Source: Variovorax sp. OAS795 (GTDB lineage Bacteria > Pseudomonadota > Gammaproteobacteria > Burkholderiales > Burkholderiaceae_C). From it: a DNA stretch of 64,000 bases. The stretch covers positions 3,782,001 through 3,846,000 of the forward strand of contig NZ_JBEPOH010000001.1 of assembly GCF_040546685.1 (NCBI RefSeq). The letters are read 5' to 3'. Positions 1 through 8,982 of the stretch are shown one piece after another (within the stretch, counting starts at the first letter, position 1; each line of letters opens with the position of its first letter). The notes below the pieces were generated by a model, which was given only the letters and a program-made list of their open reading frames with translations, searched no databases and was not told the DNA's origin. Both the position numbers and the translations under genes were made by a program.

Positions 1-202
1 AGGCCAAGTCCAGTCGCCCAGCGTCGAGCAGCTTCGAGCGGGCGCGTTCGCGCAACTCCGTGGCCGCCTTCACCGTGAACGTTGTGGCAACAATGGCGTG
101 CGGCCGCGCGTCGCCGGCGGCCAGCGCGTCCGAGATGATTTGTGTGAGCCTGTAGGTCTTGCCGCTGCCGGCACCTGCGCTGACAAATTCGACCGGGTTC
201 AT
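1..202 (-). CDS. UvrD/RecB-like helicase, N-terminal fragment (runs off the window)
   Basis: The first 67 residues are visible. They begin MNPVEFVSAGAGSGKT, with a Walker A P-loop (GAGSGKT) at residues 10-16, followed by a region ending in ATTFTVKAATELRERAR that matches motif Ia of superfamily 1A (UvrD/AddA/RecB) helicases. The ATG overlaps the stop of the upstream nuclease gene as ATGA (199-202), so the two are probably translationally coupled and their products may form an AddAB/RecB-like DNA-end-processing complex. The rest of the gene lies outside the window, so helicase alone and helicase-nuclease fusion cannot be told apart. Confidence 0.85.
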   Translation of the reverse strand, partial: MNPVEFVSAGAGSGKTYRLTQIISDALAAGDARPHAIVATTFTVKAATELRERARSKLLDAGRLDLA

Positions 203-2829
203 TCTTCCCAAGCTCCCAGGAGTACGAGATGATCGCCGTCATAGCGACCGACTTCTTCAAGGGCGAGCGTCCCTGCCTCACCCAGTTCGGCCAGCTTGCC
301 GAAACGCTTGTCGACCCACTCGACCTTGCCTTCGGCCCACTGGGCCTGTCGCCACTTCCACGTGGCAATCGCCAGCGCCAGGATGGCTTCGAGCGACGCG
401 GGCACGCCGCTCTTCGCGGCCACCACTGTCTCGTTCGGGAAAACGCCGCCCTGGGTGACCATGAGCTCGGCACCGTCGAAGATGAAGTAGCCCACCGTCG
501 CCGGCAGCGCCTTGAAGTGTTCCCGCACCACGCCGGCATAGAGCGCCAGCTGCAGGTAGCGGCCCGTGCGCAGCACATCCTTGTAGTTCTTGGCGCGACT
601 CCATTTCAGGTCCAGCAGCGCCGTGCGGTCCTCGGGAAGGTCGACCAGCATGTCGAGCTTGGCCACGAACGGATGCCCGGCAAACGTGCCGTCGAGTTCG
701 AGCTCGGTGCGCACGCGAAGCGCGCCGGCCCGCTGAAGGTGGGCCAAGAGCGTGCAGACGGCTTTGCGGCAGATGTGCTTGAAGCGGTGGAGCTTCAGCG
801 ACTCTCCCGGCATGAGGAGCGGCGCCCCTTCGGCTGTGAGGAGCGGGTCGACCATGTCGTTGAACCAGGCCGTCGCCTGTTCGGCACTCCATGCCAGGGT
901 CCCAGGCTGCTGGAACAGCTTCTCGATCACTCGGTGGCCCAGCGTGCCCAGGAGTTGGTTGCCTTCCGCGACGCTCAGGACCGTGCCTGTGCGAAGGCTG
1001 GCGACATCCTTCAGCACTGCGAGTGCCGGGTTGTTGAAGATGTCATTGAGGTTCGAGAAGGACTGCTTTTCCCGTCGACTCGCGATGGGTCTGCCCAACT
1101 CGATGAACTGGTCAGCTGCAGTCAGTCGCACGCGCGGCACGACCGGCGCCAGCGCTGCCAGCTCCAGATTGTGAAGTTCCCGGTCGATGCTGTCGGCCTT
1201 GACGCCAGGAGCGAGCTGCTTGATGAGCTGCCAGACGGGGTGTTCTTCGCGGCCGGGCGGCGGCAGGACCAGCACGAATCGCTTCGTGGCAGCAAGGAGG
1301 GGGCGCAGCCACTGCTTCGAAAGTGCGGCCAGTTCCGCGGCCGGGTCCCGCAGCTCGAGGCCAAGCATGCCCAGCGCGGCAACCTCCGCTTGTGACCAGG
1401 GATGCGGGTGCGGCAGCGCCGGCGTGGAGGGCATCCACCAGACCACCTCGGCCACCGGTTCGATGTTGCAAACCGCGGCAGTGACTGCGGATTTCAGGCA
1501 GCCCACCTGCGAGGTCGCATGCGGATTGGTGGCGCCGCCAGGGGTCGACTCCGCGAGCAGTTGCTCGATTTGCCGCGGGCCCAGGCGTTCGATGCCCTGG
1601 CGCTGAAACTCTTCCAGCCCGGCGATGACCGCCTTGCACTGCCCGATGGCCGAACTCGCGCCGGTCGGCTCGTCGCCCGAGGCGAGCACGAGCCGGGTGA
1701 GGAGGTCGCCGATGCGCACAGCGCGCGCCGCCAGGTGTCCGACCGGTGCGCCCTCCTCGCGGGTCCAGCGGTCTCCTTCGAGCCAGAAGGCAACGTCCGC
1801 CAGAACTTCCTTTCCCTTCTCGGTTTCCGCAGTGACCGCCTTGGCTGCTTCCCAGCTGTCGCTGCCAATGCCGGGCTTGTCCGCAAGCGCTCTCGCCAGT
1901 GCGCGGCCCGCCGCGAAACCGAGCGGAGAGATGGGATGGACCAGGAATTCCATCATGCGAGGGACATCGACTGGGGTCCAGCACGTTTCCAGCGCCAACC
2001 CGATGGTCTGCAGCGCCGGCCGCAGGTCACTCGGTGCGCCAAACCCGCAGGCCGAACCGCCGGTTGCCGACAACGTGGCGTCGAGTGCGTCGCCGCCCTC
2101 CTCGCAAAGAACCAGCCGGTCGGCCTCCTCGGCACGACAGATTGCGCTCAGCCAGTGCTCCGCCATTTCGCAAGACCGTGCCTGCGCAACGCGGAAGCTG
2201 CCGTCACCTGCAAGCTCAAACGTTTCGGCCACGCGCCCGGTCTCGACCGCGTTCACAACCATGCCCTGGAGCCGTCCGAGGTCGCCCCGCGCGGTGGCAT
2301 TCATGGGCGGCGCTGCATGGACTTCCAGGAGTCCCAGCACTTGGCGCCAAGCGAAGGGATAGAGAGAAATGTCTTCGACGAGTTGGACGCTGGCCACCGG
2401 GATTCGGTTGCCAGCACGCAGCATCGTCACCACTTGGTTCAAGCGCTCGCCTTCGCCCGGCGACATAGCGCCGTCGGCGAGGGCCTCGGTAACGGCCATG
2501 TCCTGAAGCTTCTTGGGCGAGGTATCCAGGGCATTGCCGGCCCAGCCGGCCAAGTACCACTCGTCGCGCCATTGAAGGAGCATTGCTGCGGTGCCGACAT
2601 CGTCGGCCTTGAGCGAGAGCGAGTAGAAGCGCTGCCCATCATTCGCCTTGACGAGAAAGCCAAGATAGGCGGCGACCCGCGCCGCGTGCGGCACCTCGGG
2701 ACCGGACAGGCCCAGGTACGTTTCCAGCAAGCCCAGGAGTCCCTGGCGTCCCACCTGCGGCGCCATGAAGTGCGCATGGTCAGCAGGGCCCTGACGCTCA
2801 TCAAGCCTCAATCCGAATGTCACCCTCAT
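199..2829 (-). CDS. PD-(D/E)XK nuclease family protein, AddB/RecB-like
   Basis: This 876-residue protein has a RecB-family nuclease signature near its C-terminus: D726, then D740-L-K742 (LLDLKWS), then Q760 and Y764 in YLQLALYA, fitting the D...DxK...QxxxY pattern. The N-terminal 700 residues are probably an inactivated helicase-like scaffold as in AddB; no clear Walker A was seen. The ATG at 2829 is chosen because a strong GAGGAGAA precedes it; an upstream extension to 2964 lacks such a site. The product probably works with the coupled downstream helicase in double-strand-break processing. The nuclease call is firm; the AddB assignment is inferred. Confidence 0.85.
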   Translation of the reverse strand: MRVTFGLRLDERQGPADHAHFMAPQVGRQGLLGLLETYLGLSGPEVPHAARVAAYLGFLVKANDGQRFYSLSLKADDVGTAAMLLQWRDEWYLAGWAGNALDTSPKKLQDMAVTEALADGAMSPGEGERLNQVVTMLRAGNRIPVASVQLVEDISLYPFAWRQVLGLLEVHAAPPMNATARGDLGRLQGMVVNAVETGRVAETFELAGDGSFRVAQARSCEMAEHWLSAICRAEEADRLVLCEEGGDALDATLSATGGSACGFGAPSDLRPALQTIGLALETCWTPVDVPRMMEFLVHPISPLGFAAGRALARALADKPGIGSDSWEAAKAVTAETEKGKEVLADVAFWLEGDRWTREEGAPVGHLAARAVRIGDLLTRLVLASGDEPTGASSAIGQCKAVIAGLEEFQRQGIERLGPRQIEQLLAESTPGGATNPHATSQVGCLKSAVTAAVCNIEPVAEVVWWMPSTPALPHPHPWSQAEVAALGMLGLELRDPAAELAALSKQWLRPLLAATKRFVLVLPPPGREEHPVWQLIKQLAPGVKADSIDRELHNLELAALAPVVPRVRLTAADQFIELGRPIASRREKQSFSNLNDIFNNPALAVLKDVASLRTGTVLSVAEGNQLLGTLGHRVIEKLFQQPGTLAWSAEQATAWFNDMVDPLLTAEGAPLLMPGESLKLHRFKHICRKAVCTLLAHLQRAGALRVRTELELDGTFAGHPFVAKLDMLVDLPEDRTALLDLKWSRAKNYKDVLRTGRYLQLALYAGVVREHFKALPATVGYFIFDGAELMVTQGGVFPNETVVAAKSGVPASLEAILALAIATWKWRQAQWAEGKVEWVDKRFGKLAELGEAGTLALEEVGRYDGDHLVLLGAWEE

Positions 2830-3602
2830 GTTCTTCTCCTCGTTGCAGGCAACGTACTGCGCTCCTATGGCACTGTGACAGAAGGGTTCGCTCGCCTCAT
2901 GCAAGAGTACTGCGGGATCAGGCAAGCCGAGGGGTGCGCCGATGAGAGTTGTGACTTTCCTCACACCGCAAGGTCAAAACAATTCGCCAAGATCCTGCTG
3001 GATGCGCTGAACAAGGCTTGGCTGAAGATCGCAACATCCTTACATCACGATCAATACCCATGCCGCGCATCAATAAGAGCAACGAATTGGGCAACCCACT
3101 GCCGGGCCCGCATCCTTAGCCCCCAAGCGCTCCGCGATCGCATCAATGCGTGAAGAGCTTGCTCGCCCTTCTGTTGCTCGGAGCCCTTCCACTGCCGAAC
3201 CCGAGGCTCGCGCGCATGGATCGGGCTTGTGGCGCGATCCTGAGGGGGTCTACGACCTGAACACGGTCGTCAACTACGACCCAGCAGTCATCCCCTACCT
3301 CGTTGCCGCGCCGGGCAGCCGTTTTGACAAGGCTGACGTGGCGACACACAAGACGACATGTATACAGCGATTTACTTCTTCAATTCCTTGCTATCTCTGA
3401 AGAGCGAATCACCAAGTTGATTCGAACCGATTGGCCAATGGCATACGTCTGCTTTCGAGCACGGGCAGTGTCTGATGTGGGCCCTTCTCGACGACAACGC
3501 ATCCGGCTACAGTCGGCCAGGACCGGAAGTTCATCACGATCTTCGATTCCTGCTCGTCGACACGGCAGAATGATCGAATCCATGCTACTGGAAGGAGTTC
3601 GC
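2830..3602. other. Intergenic stretch without a confident gene
   Basis: The 770 bases between the divergent nuclease gene and the next plus-strand gene hold no ORF with convincing protein character. The only suggestive element is a GTG-started stretch at 3150-3260, annotated separately. The promoter of the nuclease operon must lie just above 2829, but no clear -35/-10 pair stands out. Confidence 0.5.
3150..3260 (+). pseudogene. Possible decayed secreted-protein gene
   Basis: A GTG start opens a reading frame beginning VKSLLALLLLGALPLP, which looks like a signal peptide, but it stops after 36 codons. The next frame then continues with plausible sequence (DPEGVYDLNTVVNYDP) to 3400 before stopping. 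Together they resemble a short exported protein broken by a frameshift. There is no recognisable family and the ribosome-binding site is poor, so this may be chance. Confidence 0.2.
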
Positions 3603-3974
3603 ATGTTTAGCATTGGCCGCGACTACACCCGCAACGAGATTCACGCTGAGGTGGGTGGAAGCAAACAATCCTACTTGCCTACGAGGAACGGCGCGGTAGT
3701 TGCCGCGTGCCTCACGCAGGCGCTGAACCCGCGGGCGCCTCGAGTCATCCTGTGCGGGCGAGGAGCCATCATTGAACCCACCGGCGAGTTGCTGGCGCAA
3801 CAGCTCGATGCCATTCCCGTATTCCTGAAGCGGGACGTGAATCGCTGGGAGTACCAAGGTCATTTCAGGGCGGCTGCCTCATACACCTCTGGGCCGGCGT
3901 TCAATAGACATGTGGCGGATTCACGGCGACCCTTGGCTGAGGTTTCGCGAGTCGTGGAAATGCGCGATATCTGA
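3603..3974 (+). CDS. DUF6697-like conserved hypothetical protein
   Basis: This 123-residue protein starts MFSIGRDYTRNEIHAEVGGS and contains the run QSYLPTRNGAVVAACLT, then NPRAPRVILCGRG, then IPVFLKRDVNRWEYQG. I associate this order of motifs with the DUF6697-type domain, also found attached to nucleases. The ATG at 3603 follows a good GGAAGGAG. The frame is open further upstream to 3303, but that part is arginine/serine-rich and looks non-coding. It stands alone between a gap and an unrelated membrane-anchored protein. No catalytic residues are known to me, so no activity is claimed; the family label rests on motif memory. Confidence 0.6.
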   Translation: MFSIGRDYTRNEIHAEVGGSKQSYLPTRNGAVVAACLTQALNPRAPRVILCGRGAIIEPTGELLAQQLDAIPVFLKRDVNRWEYQGHFRAAASYTSGPAFNRHVADSRRPLAEVSRVVEMRDI

Positions 3975-4027
3975 CGCGGACGTTGCCGATCGCGTGCAAA
4001 GGCTGCTGAGTACCAGGAGAAAAAGCA

Positions 4028-4564
4028 ATGAAAAAGCGCCGCCTATTCCTCGCCGTTGCGGCCTGTGCGCTAGCCCTGGCTGCCTGGAACTACTTTGGAG
4101 TTCATCGGCCCGTTAGCGAAAGGCTTGCAAAGGACACGAGGAACGAGAAGGTCTCGCTCTGGGCGTACCACCAGTACGGAGTCATGCCGTCCGTGCTGGT
4201 CATTGACCTTCGCAAGGTCGACGCCGACGCAGCGACGTTGGATGTCATGAGAGCGCTTTTCCAGAGCGCGGAATCGCACAAGTCCAAGCGCTTCGAACGA
4301 GTAGTTCTTGCATACAGAGGCTCGCCGAAGTTTTACCTCGACGGCGCGTTCTACGAGCAGCTCGGCAAGGAATTTGGTGACCAGAATCCTGTGTACACGA
4401 TTCGGACGTTCCCGCAGAATTTGCGAAAGCTGGACGGCACGGCTGCATATGAGACCTGGACGGGGGGAATGCTGGGTGTCCTTAGCAAACAGATGGAGGA
4501 TGTCAACCAGTTCGCTAAGGACTGGTTTATTGCCGACCTCGCAACGACGGCCGGTGACCGCTGA
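4028..4564 (+). CDS. Hypothetical protein with N-terminal membrane anchor
   Basis: The 178-residue product begins with MKKRR followed by a hydrophobic segment (residues 6-21, LFLAVAACALALAAWN), so it is either exported or anchored with its C-terminal domain in the periplasm. A good AGGAG lies upstream of the ATG. The soluble part is mixed charged sequence with no recognised motif. It sits 53 bases downstream of the DUF6697-like gene on the same strand and may be co-transcribed with it. I do not recognise the family. Confidence 0.7.
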   Translation: MKKRRLFLAVAACALALAAWNYFGVHRPVSERLAKDTRNEKVSLWAYHQYGVMPSVLVIDLRKVDADAATLDVMRALFQSAESHKSKRFERVVLAYRGSPKFYLDGAFYEQLGKEFGDQNPVYTIRTFPQNLRKLDGTAAYETWTGGMLGVLSKQMEDVNQFAKDWFIADLATTAGDR

Positions 4565-4639
4565 CTACGCCGTGTCGCAACTCGATGCTTGCATTGCTAA
4601 CAGCAGTCAGCTAAATCTGAAAGCTCGAAATCTGCCTCG

Positions 4640-5437
4640 ATGGTTCTAACCACCAGCCGGGTCCGGTGCCACTCACCTCCTCCACGCCCCGTGTTCATCT
4701 CTATGCCGATCTCTCCATCCATTTCCCTCGCAGCATCCCAGACCCTGACCCAGATCGTCACTGCGTTTATCGCGCGAGAGGAATCTGCGTTGGCAACTAG
4801 CTACAAATGGCCCCTTACGCACCACCAACTGCATCAACACCTCCCCATAACCGTCGCCGGTGCGAACTCGTTCCATGAAAATCTGGACTTGAAGCAAAAG
4901 ATGACTGGGCTTTGGGCGACCAACCCGTCCTATCAACATGCAATTGCGGACTACTACGTTCGAGTCTGGGGCGGCATTCGTGGCAACAAGCTCGGCACGC
5001 TCTCTGCGTATGCTGCGACCATTGCGTCAGGAGGTACGCCGAACTTCCACGGCATTGCCTCATGGTCAAAGATTGCAACTGCAGCCGATGCGACAAGTGC
5101 GGCCATCTTCGATGCACGGGTGGCGGTGTCTCTGAACGCGTTGCAAGTGTTGGCACTGCGGGAGGATCAGAAAGGGGTTCTCTTCCCGAAGCTTGAAAGC
5201 CAAAACAAAGTCATAAAGCGCGTGGGGGCACAGCTGATCGCGGCCGGCAAGGCCCGCGGCTGGGAGGTTCTTCCGAAAGACAAGCTGTTCTTTTCGGCCT
5301 ACATCGAGCTCCTGAAACGCGCCACAAAGTCCTTGAGCGGTAGCCTTCCGCTGGCCCGAGGCGAGATGGTCCTGTTTGCAATGGCAGAAAACCTAGCATC
5401 GCAAGCCGAGGCGAGGTTGATCGCCGGCCGACCCTGA
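4640..5437 (+). CDS. Hypothetical protein
   Basis: The open frame encodes up to 265 residues. The first 21 are proline/arginine-rich and unlike the rest, so translation may start at the ATG at 4703 (MPISPSISLAASQTLTQ). The body is helical and alanine-rich, with few cysteines and no signal peptide or membrane span. It follows the anchored hypothetical gene by 75 bases on the same strand. No family, catalytic motif or domain is recognised. Confidence 0.55.
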   Translation: MVLTTSRVRCHSPPPRPVFISMPISPSISLAASQTLTQIVTAFIAREESALATSYKWPLTHHQLHQHLPITVAGANSFHENLDLKQKMTGLWATNPSYQHAIADYYVRVWGGIRGNKLGTLSAYAATIASGGTPNFHGIASWSKIATAADATSAAIFDARVAVSLNALQVLALREDQKGVLFPKLESQNKVIKRVGAQLIAAGKARGWEVLPKDKLFFSAYIELLKRATKSLSGSLPLARGEMVLFAMAENLASQAEARLIAGRP

Positions 5438-5927
5438 GAGTGAGTTCTTCCGCCGCTTCATCACCTTTGCCGTGATCGCTGGCGCCGCCCTAGGTTCGGA
5501 GGCAGCGCGGCGATGACCAGTTCTTAGGTGTACCAGCTCGACTCCGGAATCTGGACCGGGGCAGGTTCGTCGGGCGGCGGCTCATAGGGAGCTTGCTCGT
5601 TGTGCCGTTCTGCACCGTGATTGCCCTGCATCGCCAAAACAGCGGATCTTCGGGCCGAATCGAGAGACTTCCGCCGCTGCTTGTGGGACGAAGAGCTCGG
5701 GAACAGTGGACCAGGACATTTCCTGGATCGCCCCGAAGGACCAGGGATTGGTCCACTTCTGAGGAGATTCTGTTGAGTCAGGCTGGCGTCAAACCAGTTG
5801 AATGGCGAACGACTGACCACTACATTTCACTCAACGATGAGCAACGATGTCTAATCCAACCGCCGGGATGGAGCATCCACGCAGGTGGCGACAATCAGCG
5901 GCCCGCACGACTGAGCCGCCGCAGTGT
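5438..5927. other. Gap without a confident gene; possible gene remnant on the minus strand
   Basis: The 490 bases between two convergent genes carry only weak ORFs. One minus-strand frame ending at 5524 closes with a proline/glutamate-rich tail (YEPPPDEPAPVQIPESSWYT) that reads like a real C-terminus, but its upstream part is low-complexity and shows no family. It may be the end of a deleted gene. No promoter, repeat or RNA gene was recognised. Confidence 0.35.
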
Positions 5928-6281
5928 TTACTTGGCGCGCAGATCGTCCGCGGACTTGCCGGCCTCGAGCGCAGCCTTGAACCACGTGGGGCGGGGACCG
6001 CGACCGCTCCAGACATTGCCCTGTTCGTCCTTGAACTTTGGCGCCCCAGCCGCGGTGGCAGGCTTGGTGGACTTGCGACCCTTTTTGACATTGCCTCGCT
6101 TGGCGAGAGCGACGTTGCCAGATGCCTTGCCAAGGCCAAGATCAGCCGCGGTGAAGCCATACACAGCAATCGCCTCTTTAATGCGGCTGAGTACGCCGTC
6201 TGCTTCCTTCCTGCGCAATTGCTCGGCTTCCTTTTGCAGCTGTTCGATCTGCTTTTGAACCTGAAGGAATGTTTTGGTCAT
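5928..6281 (-). CDS. H-NS family histone-like nucleoid protein
   Basis: This 117-residue basic protein has the usual H-NS architecture: an N-terminal coiled coil (residues 5-40, rich in K/E/Q) for oligomerisation, a basic linker (60-75), and a C-terminal DNA-binding domain with the core WSGRGPRPTW at residues 91-100, matching the W-x-GRGxxPxW loop of the family. Such proteins bind AT-rich DNA and silence foreign genes. Its place inside an accessory island suggests an island-borne silencer rather than the main chromosomal H-NS. The start at 6281 is preferred; an in-frame ATG lies nine bases upstream. Confidence 0.92.
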   Translation of the reverse strand: MTKTFLQVQKQIEQLQKEAEQLRRKEADGVLSRIKEAIAVYGFTAADLGLGKASGNVALAKRGNVKKGRKSTKPATAAGAPKFKDEQGNVWSGRGPRPTWFKAALEAGKSADDLRAK

Positions 6282-6816
6282 AATTTGCATTCGAGAAGAA
6301 AAAGAATGCGGAGCATAGACCATCGAACAACAACGGCCTGTCGGCGCAAGTCGCATTTCGCAATCCCGCTCCCCTTTTGGGTGGGGACTCTTGCCTCTAA
6401 TCGCTAACCGCTAGTCCCGCTGCCAACGCGCCGCATCACCCATATGAACCTTGACAAGGGCGATAACGGAGAGTATTCCCAAGCGCGTCGCGTCGGTCTC
6501 CAGTCAGTACAAGCGATGACTCACGTGTTGGGTTCGGAGGGTTGCGTATCCCGTCGACACGACCGCTCTCACACCGCGCACCCTTCTCAACATCGACCAA
6601 TGCCCCGACAAGGTCGAGGCAAATTTCAAAGACCGCTTCAATACCCGAAGTCCACTTGCAGCGTAAGCAGCCGTCGCGCCCTCGGATCGGTCTCGAAATC
6701 TATGGTGCCTGTCTGAACCGGCACACGTAGTGTGTTTCAGGGGGCCGGTGAATCTCAATCCCCCTGCATAGCGCCTAGGGCGCCGCCCGGCTGTCGTGTT
6801 GCGTGCTGAGCAGCAT
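6282..6816. other. Long gap upstream of the H-NS gene
   Basis: These 535 bases include the promoter region of the H-NS-like gene. Weak ORFs occur on both strands but are arginine/serine/threonine-rich and have no ribosome-binding site or family resemblance. Nothing else is recognised. Confidence 0.4.
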
Positions 6817-7015
6817 TCAATACTCGAGGTCTTTCAGCGTGACACGCACTTTCTGATCGTCGTCATGCTCGGGTATGACGGAGTCGGCGAACGCACTGGT
6901 GAACAGAGACGCCAATATCCGATACGTTGAGTCATCCGAATCAGTCAGCACTTTGGCGGAAATCGTTTCGTAGTCGACGTCCTTTCGCCGATGGCTCTTG
7001 CCTTCGCCTACAAGG
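6817..7015 (-). pseudogene. Frameshifted C-terminal continuation of the 7008-7247 gene
   Basis: Directly after the stop of the minus-strand gene 7008-7247, a different frame reads GKSHRRKDVDYETISAKVL, then DDSTYRILASLFTSAFA, and ends in a TGA at 6817-6819. It looks like genuine protein, uses the island's codon style and has no start codon of its own. I infer that a single-base indel near 7008-7015 separated it from the gene above, giving an intact protein of roughly 140 residues. A programmed frameshift is less likely because no slippery heptamer is visible. Confidence 0.45.
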
Positions 7016-7247
7016 CGTCCAAGCCGTGCTCGCGTAAGTAAGCGGCGTACTCCGAGGACGTCGCCTCGCGGTGGAAAGGGATGCTTGCGAGCATCTTGCC
7101 GTGAACCAACTGGCGAGAGATGTGCCTCGGCGTTGGGACAACGTGCTCAGGCTGCCCTGGGTACATCGTCACCATCAAAAGGTCTTCGCCCGTGAGTTGA
7201 ATCTCCACGGCCAAGCCGTAGGCGTGGTCGACCGGTTGCTCGCTCAT
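7008..7247 (-). CDS. Hypothetical protein, probably truncated by a frameshift
   Basis: The 79-residue product begins MSEQPVDHAYGLAVEIQL and ends EYAAYLREHGLDAL. The ATG at 7247 has GAGGGG seven bases upstream; a TTG two codons earlier is ignored. The frame stops at 7008, but plausible coding sequence carries on in another frame to 6817, so the protein may really be about 140 residues long. The N-terminal half is mainly beta-rich. No family is recognised and no partner gene is obvious; it lies downstream of the DnaJ-domain gene on the same strand. Confidence 0.6.
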   Translation of the reverse strand: MSEQPVDHAYGLAVEIQLTGEDLLMVTMYPGQPEHVVPTPRHISRQLVHGKMLASIPFHREATSSEYAAYLREHGLDAL

Positions 7248-7318
7248 TTTCAAACCCCTCTCGGTATTCCGACGTCACGTCGGTGTGAAGAGTGTCCCAA
7301 CCGGTCTGCATATCGAGG

Positions 7319-8476
7319 CTAGAGGGAACTCCTGGCGGTTGTGCCCACGCGCTGAGATTCGGGTGCAAGGGACTTGCTGAAAGTCACGGTGATCTCCGGC
7401 ATAGAGTACCCATTGCTGTCCTGCTGCACATCAAAATACCTGGTCGTGCTCACCGTCGGAGAGTCGTAGGTTGAAAACGCGAAGAAGTAGTTTCCAGGGC
7501 AGACATTCGTGACCCTTACGGTTCCGGCTGTGAAGACCTCCGACCGCTCGAGTACCGTAGATCCTGGCCGAACCCCAGATCGCAACTCGACGTTGATGAT
7601 TCCCGAATAGTTTGTTGAATTGAGGTTCAAAGTGACGGTTGAAAGGCAGGAGTAGTCGCGCTGGCGAGCAACCACAGGGGCGACGACCCTGACCGGTGGT
7701 TTAGACGCCGCTCCCGATGGGAAGGGTTTGCCTGGCGCACTCGAATTCGCTATTTGCATGTTCTTCGCGCGGTCCGCGTCGAGCTGAGCTGCACGCTGTC
7801 GCGTTGCCGAGGCCGCTTCTGCAGCCAAATCAGCCTCCATTTTTTCGCAGCGAGCCATTTCTAAACTACCGGCGCAGCGCGGGTACTTTGATGGGGCGGC
7901 GGTTGAGCTGGAAGCGCCGGCGGGTTGAGTCGGTGCTGCCACCTGAGATCGGGACGGCGGCAGCGAACCGAAAAACGCAAGCAGAGCAAAGATCGCGCCG
8001 ATGATCAGGATGGCCTTGCTTGCGGCGGGCATGAAATTTCCGCCTGGCTCCCCGTAATAGCCGCGTTGACCTGCACTAGCCCCTGAGTCACTTCGACGCT
8101 GGCCATGAAAGTCTCGCTCACCGGCGCGCGAATCCGCATCAGCATCCGATGCAGCCGCGCGTGGCCCTGCCTGTTGAGCCGGCGCTGAAGCCGGGGGAGG
8201 AGTCGGAGCCGACGGGGGCGCAGTTGCTGGGGCTGCAGCAGCCCCTTCTCTACCGAGCGTCCCGATCAAGGCATCGTATGAAGCTTTGCGTTGCGGATCT
8301 GAGAGCACCTCGTAGGCTTCGTTCAGCCGCTTCATATTCTGGTGGGCAGCTTCCGAGTTGCCCGGATGCTTGTCTGGATGGTGCTTCTGGCTGAGCACCC
8401 TGTACGCGGCGCGAATGACTGACGCCGAAGCAAACCGCGAAACCTGAAGCGTGTCGTAGTAGGTGCGGGAAGTCAT
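7319..8476 (-). CDS. Membrane-anchored DnaJ-domain protein
   Basis: This 385-residue protein opens with a J domain (residues 5-68) containing the HPD motif at 33-35, so it should stimulate ATP hydrolysis by an Hsp70/DnaK partner. After an Ala/Pro-rich linker comes one transmembrane segment (154-172, AILIIGAIFALLAFFGSL), a short coiled region, and a C-terminal domain with few features and two cysteines that looks beta-rich. It lacks the Gly/Phe and zinc-finger parts of true DnaJ, so it is a type III J protein. With the J domain N-terminal and a single span, the J domain would face the cytoplasm. Its client is unknown. Confidence 0.9.
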   Translation of the reverse strand: MTSRTYYDTLQVSRFASASVIRAAYRVLSQKHHPDKHPGNSEAAHQNMKRLNEAYEVLSDPQRKASYDALIGTLGREGAAAAPATAPPSAPTPPPASAPAQQAGPRAAASDADADSRAGERDFHGQRRSDSGASAGQRGYYGEPGGNFMPAASKAILIIGAIFALLAFFGSLPPSRSQVAAPTQPAGASSSTAAPSKYPRCAGSLEMARCEKMEADLAAEAASATRQRAAQLDADRAKNMQIANSSAPGKPFPSGAASKPPVRVVAPVVARQRDYSCLSTVTLNLNSTNYSGIINVELRSGVRPGSTVLERSEVFTAGTVRVTNVCPGNYFFAFSTYDSPTVSTTRYFDVQQDSNGYSMPEITVTFSKSLAPESQRVGTTARSSL

Positions 8477-8600
8477 CTGGCGCTGGAGAGTTGCCCCCGC
8501 ATGTTACAGCCGCTTACGGTGCGCGATCTCAGACAAAGACCGCCCTACTTCATCGCAAACGTGATTTTCTTCACGACTGAGTGCCGGCGAAGGCCAAAAG

Positions 8601-8918
8601 CTACAGAATGCCGAACTCGTCGTCGTCGGCTTTCGCCGCCAGCATCCGCTCAGGCGTGAGCCCAGCGTTGTGCAGAGCATCCCCGAGGTACTTGCCCAGT
8701 TCCTGCCACCCTGTCCGCTTGCCATCGGCGCGAATCTCAGCTTCAGCTTTGTCGAGGCAGCCACCTTTGTGAGCCATCCAAACCTCTTGGACGTCGCCGT
8801 CTTTGGCCGGGGACTCGAACACTGCCGCCGCAAGGCCGACGTCATCGATCCAACTCTTGCAGATGTCGCAGCAGATCATTGGCACCGTCCGGCCGCCCTT
8901 TTCGAGAACCTTGAACAT
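8601..8918 (-). CDS. Small cysteine-containing hypothetical protein
   Basis: The 105-residue protein has a CCDIC cluster at residues 16-20 and a later Cys in KGGCLDK, a spacing that could hold a zinc ion, and ends acidic (AKADDDEFGIL). The ATG at 8918 has AGGAAG eight bases upstream. There is no membrane segment. It may be a small cytoplasmic DNA- or protein-binding factor of the kind common on integrated elements, but no family is recognised and no function is claimed. Confidence 0.65.
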   Translation of the reverse strand: MFKVLEKGGRTVPMICCDICKSWIDDVGLAAAVFESPAKDGDVQEVWMAHKGGCLDKAEAEIRADGKRTGWQELGKYLGDALHNAGLTPERMLAAKADDDEFGIL

Positions 8919-8982
8919 CGTTTTGTCTTCCTGGCGTTGTTGAGGCGGAGATTCTGACCGGACGCCGGCCGGCGCAGGCGAC

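Noticed and set aside
1402..3153. Plus-strand open frame of 583 codons over the nuclease gene
   Set aside because: Antisense to the RecB-like nuclease, arginine/alanine-rich, no family.
7008..7015. Programmed ribosomal frameshift in the small gene at 7008-7247
   Set aside because: No slippery heptamer or following structure is evident; an indel is simpler.
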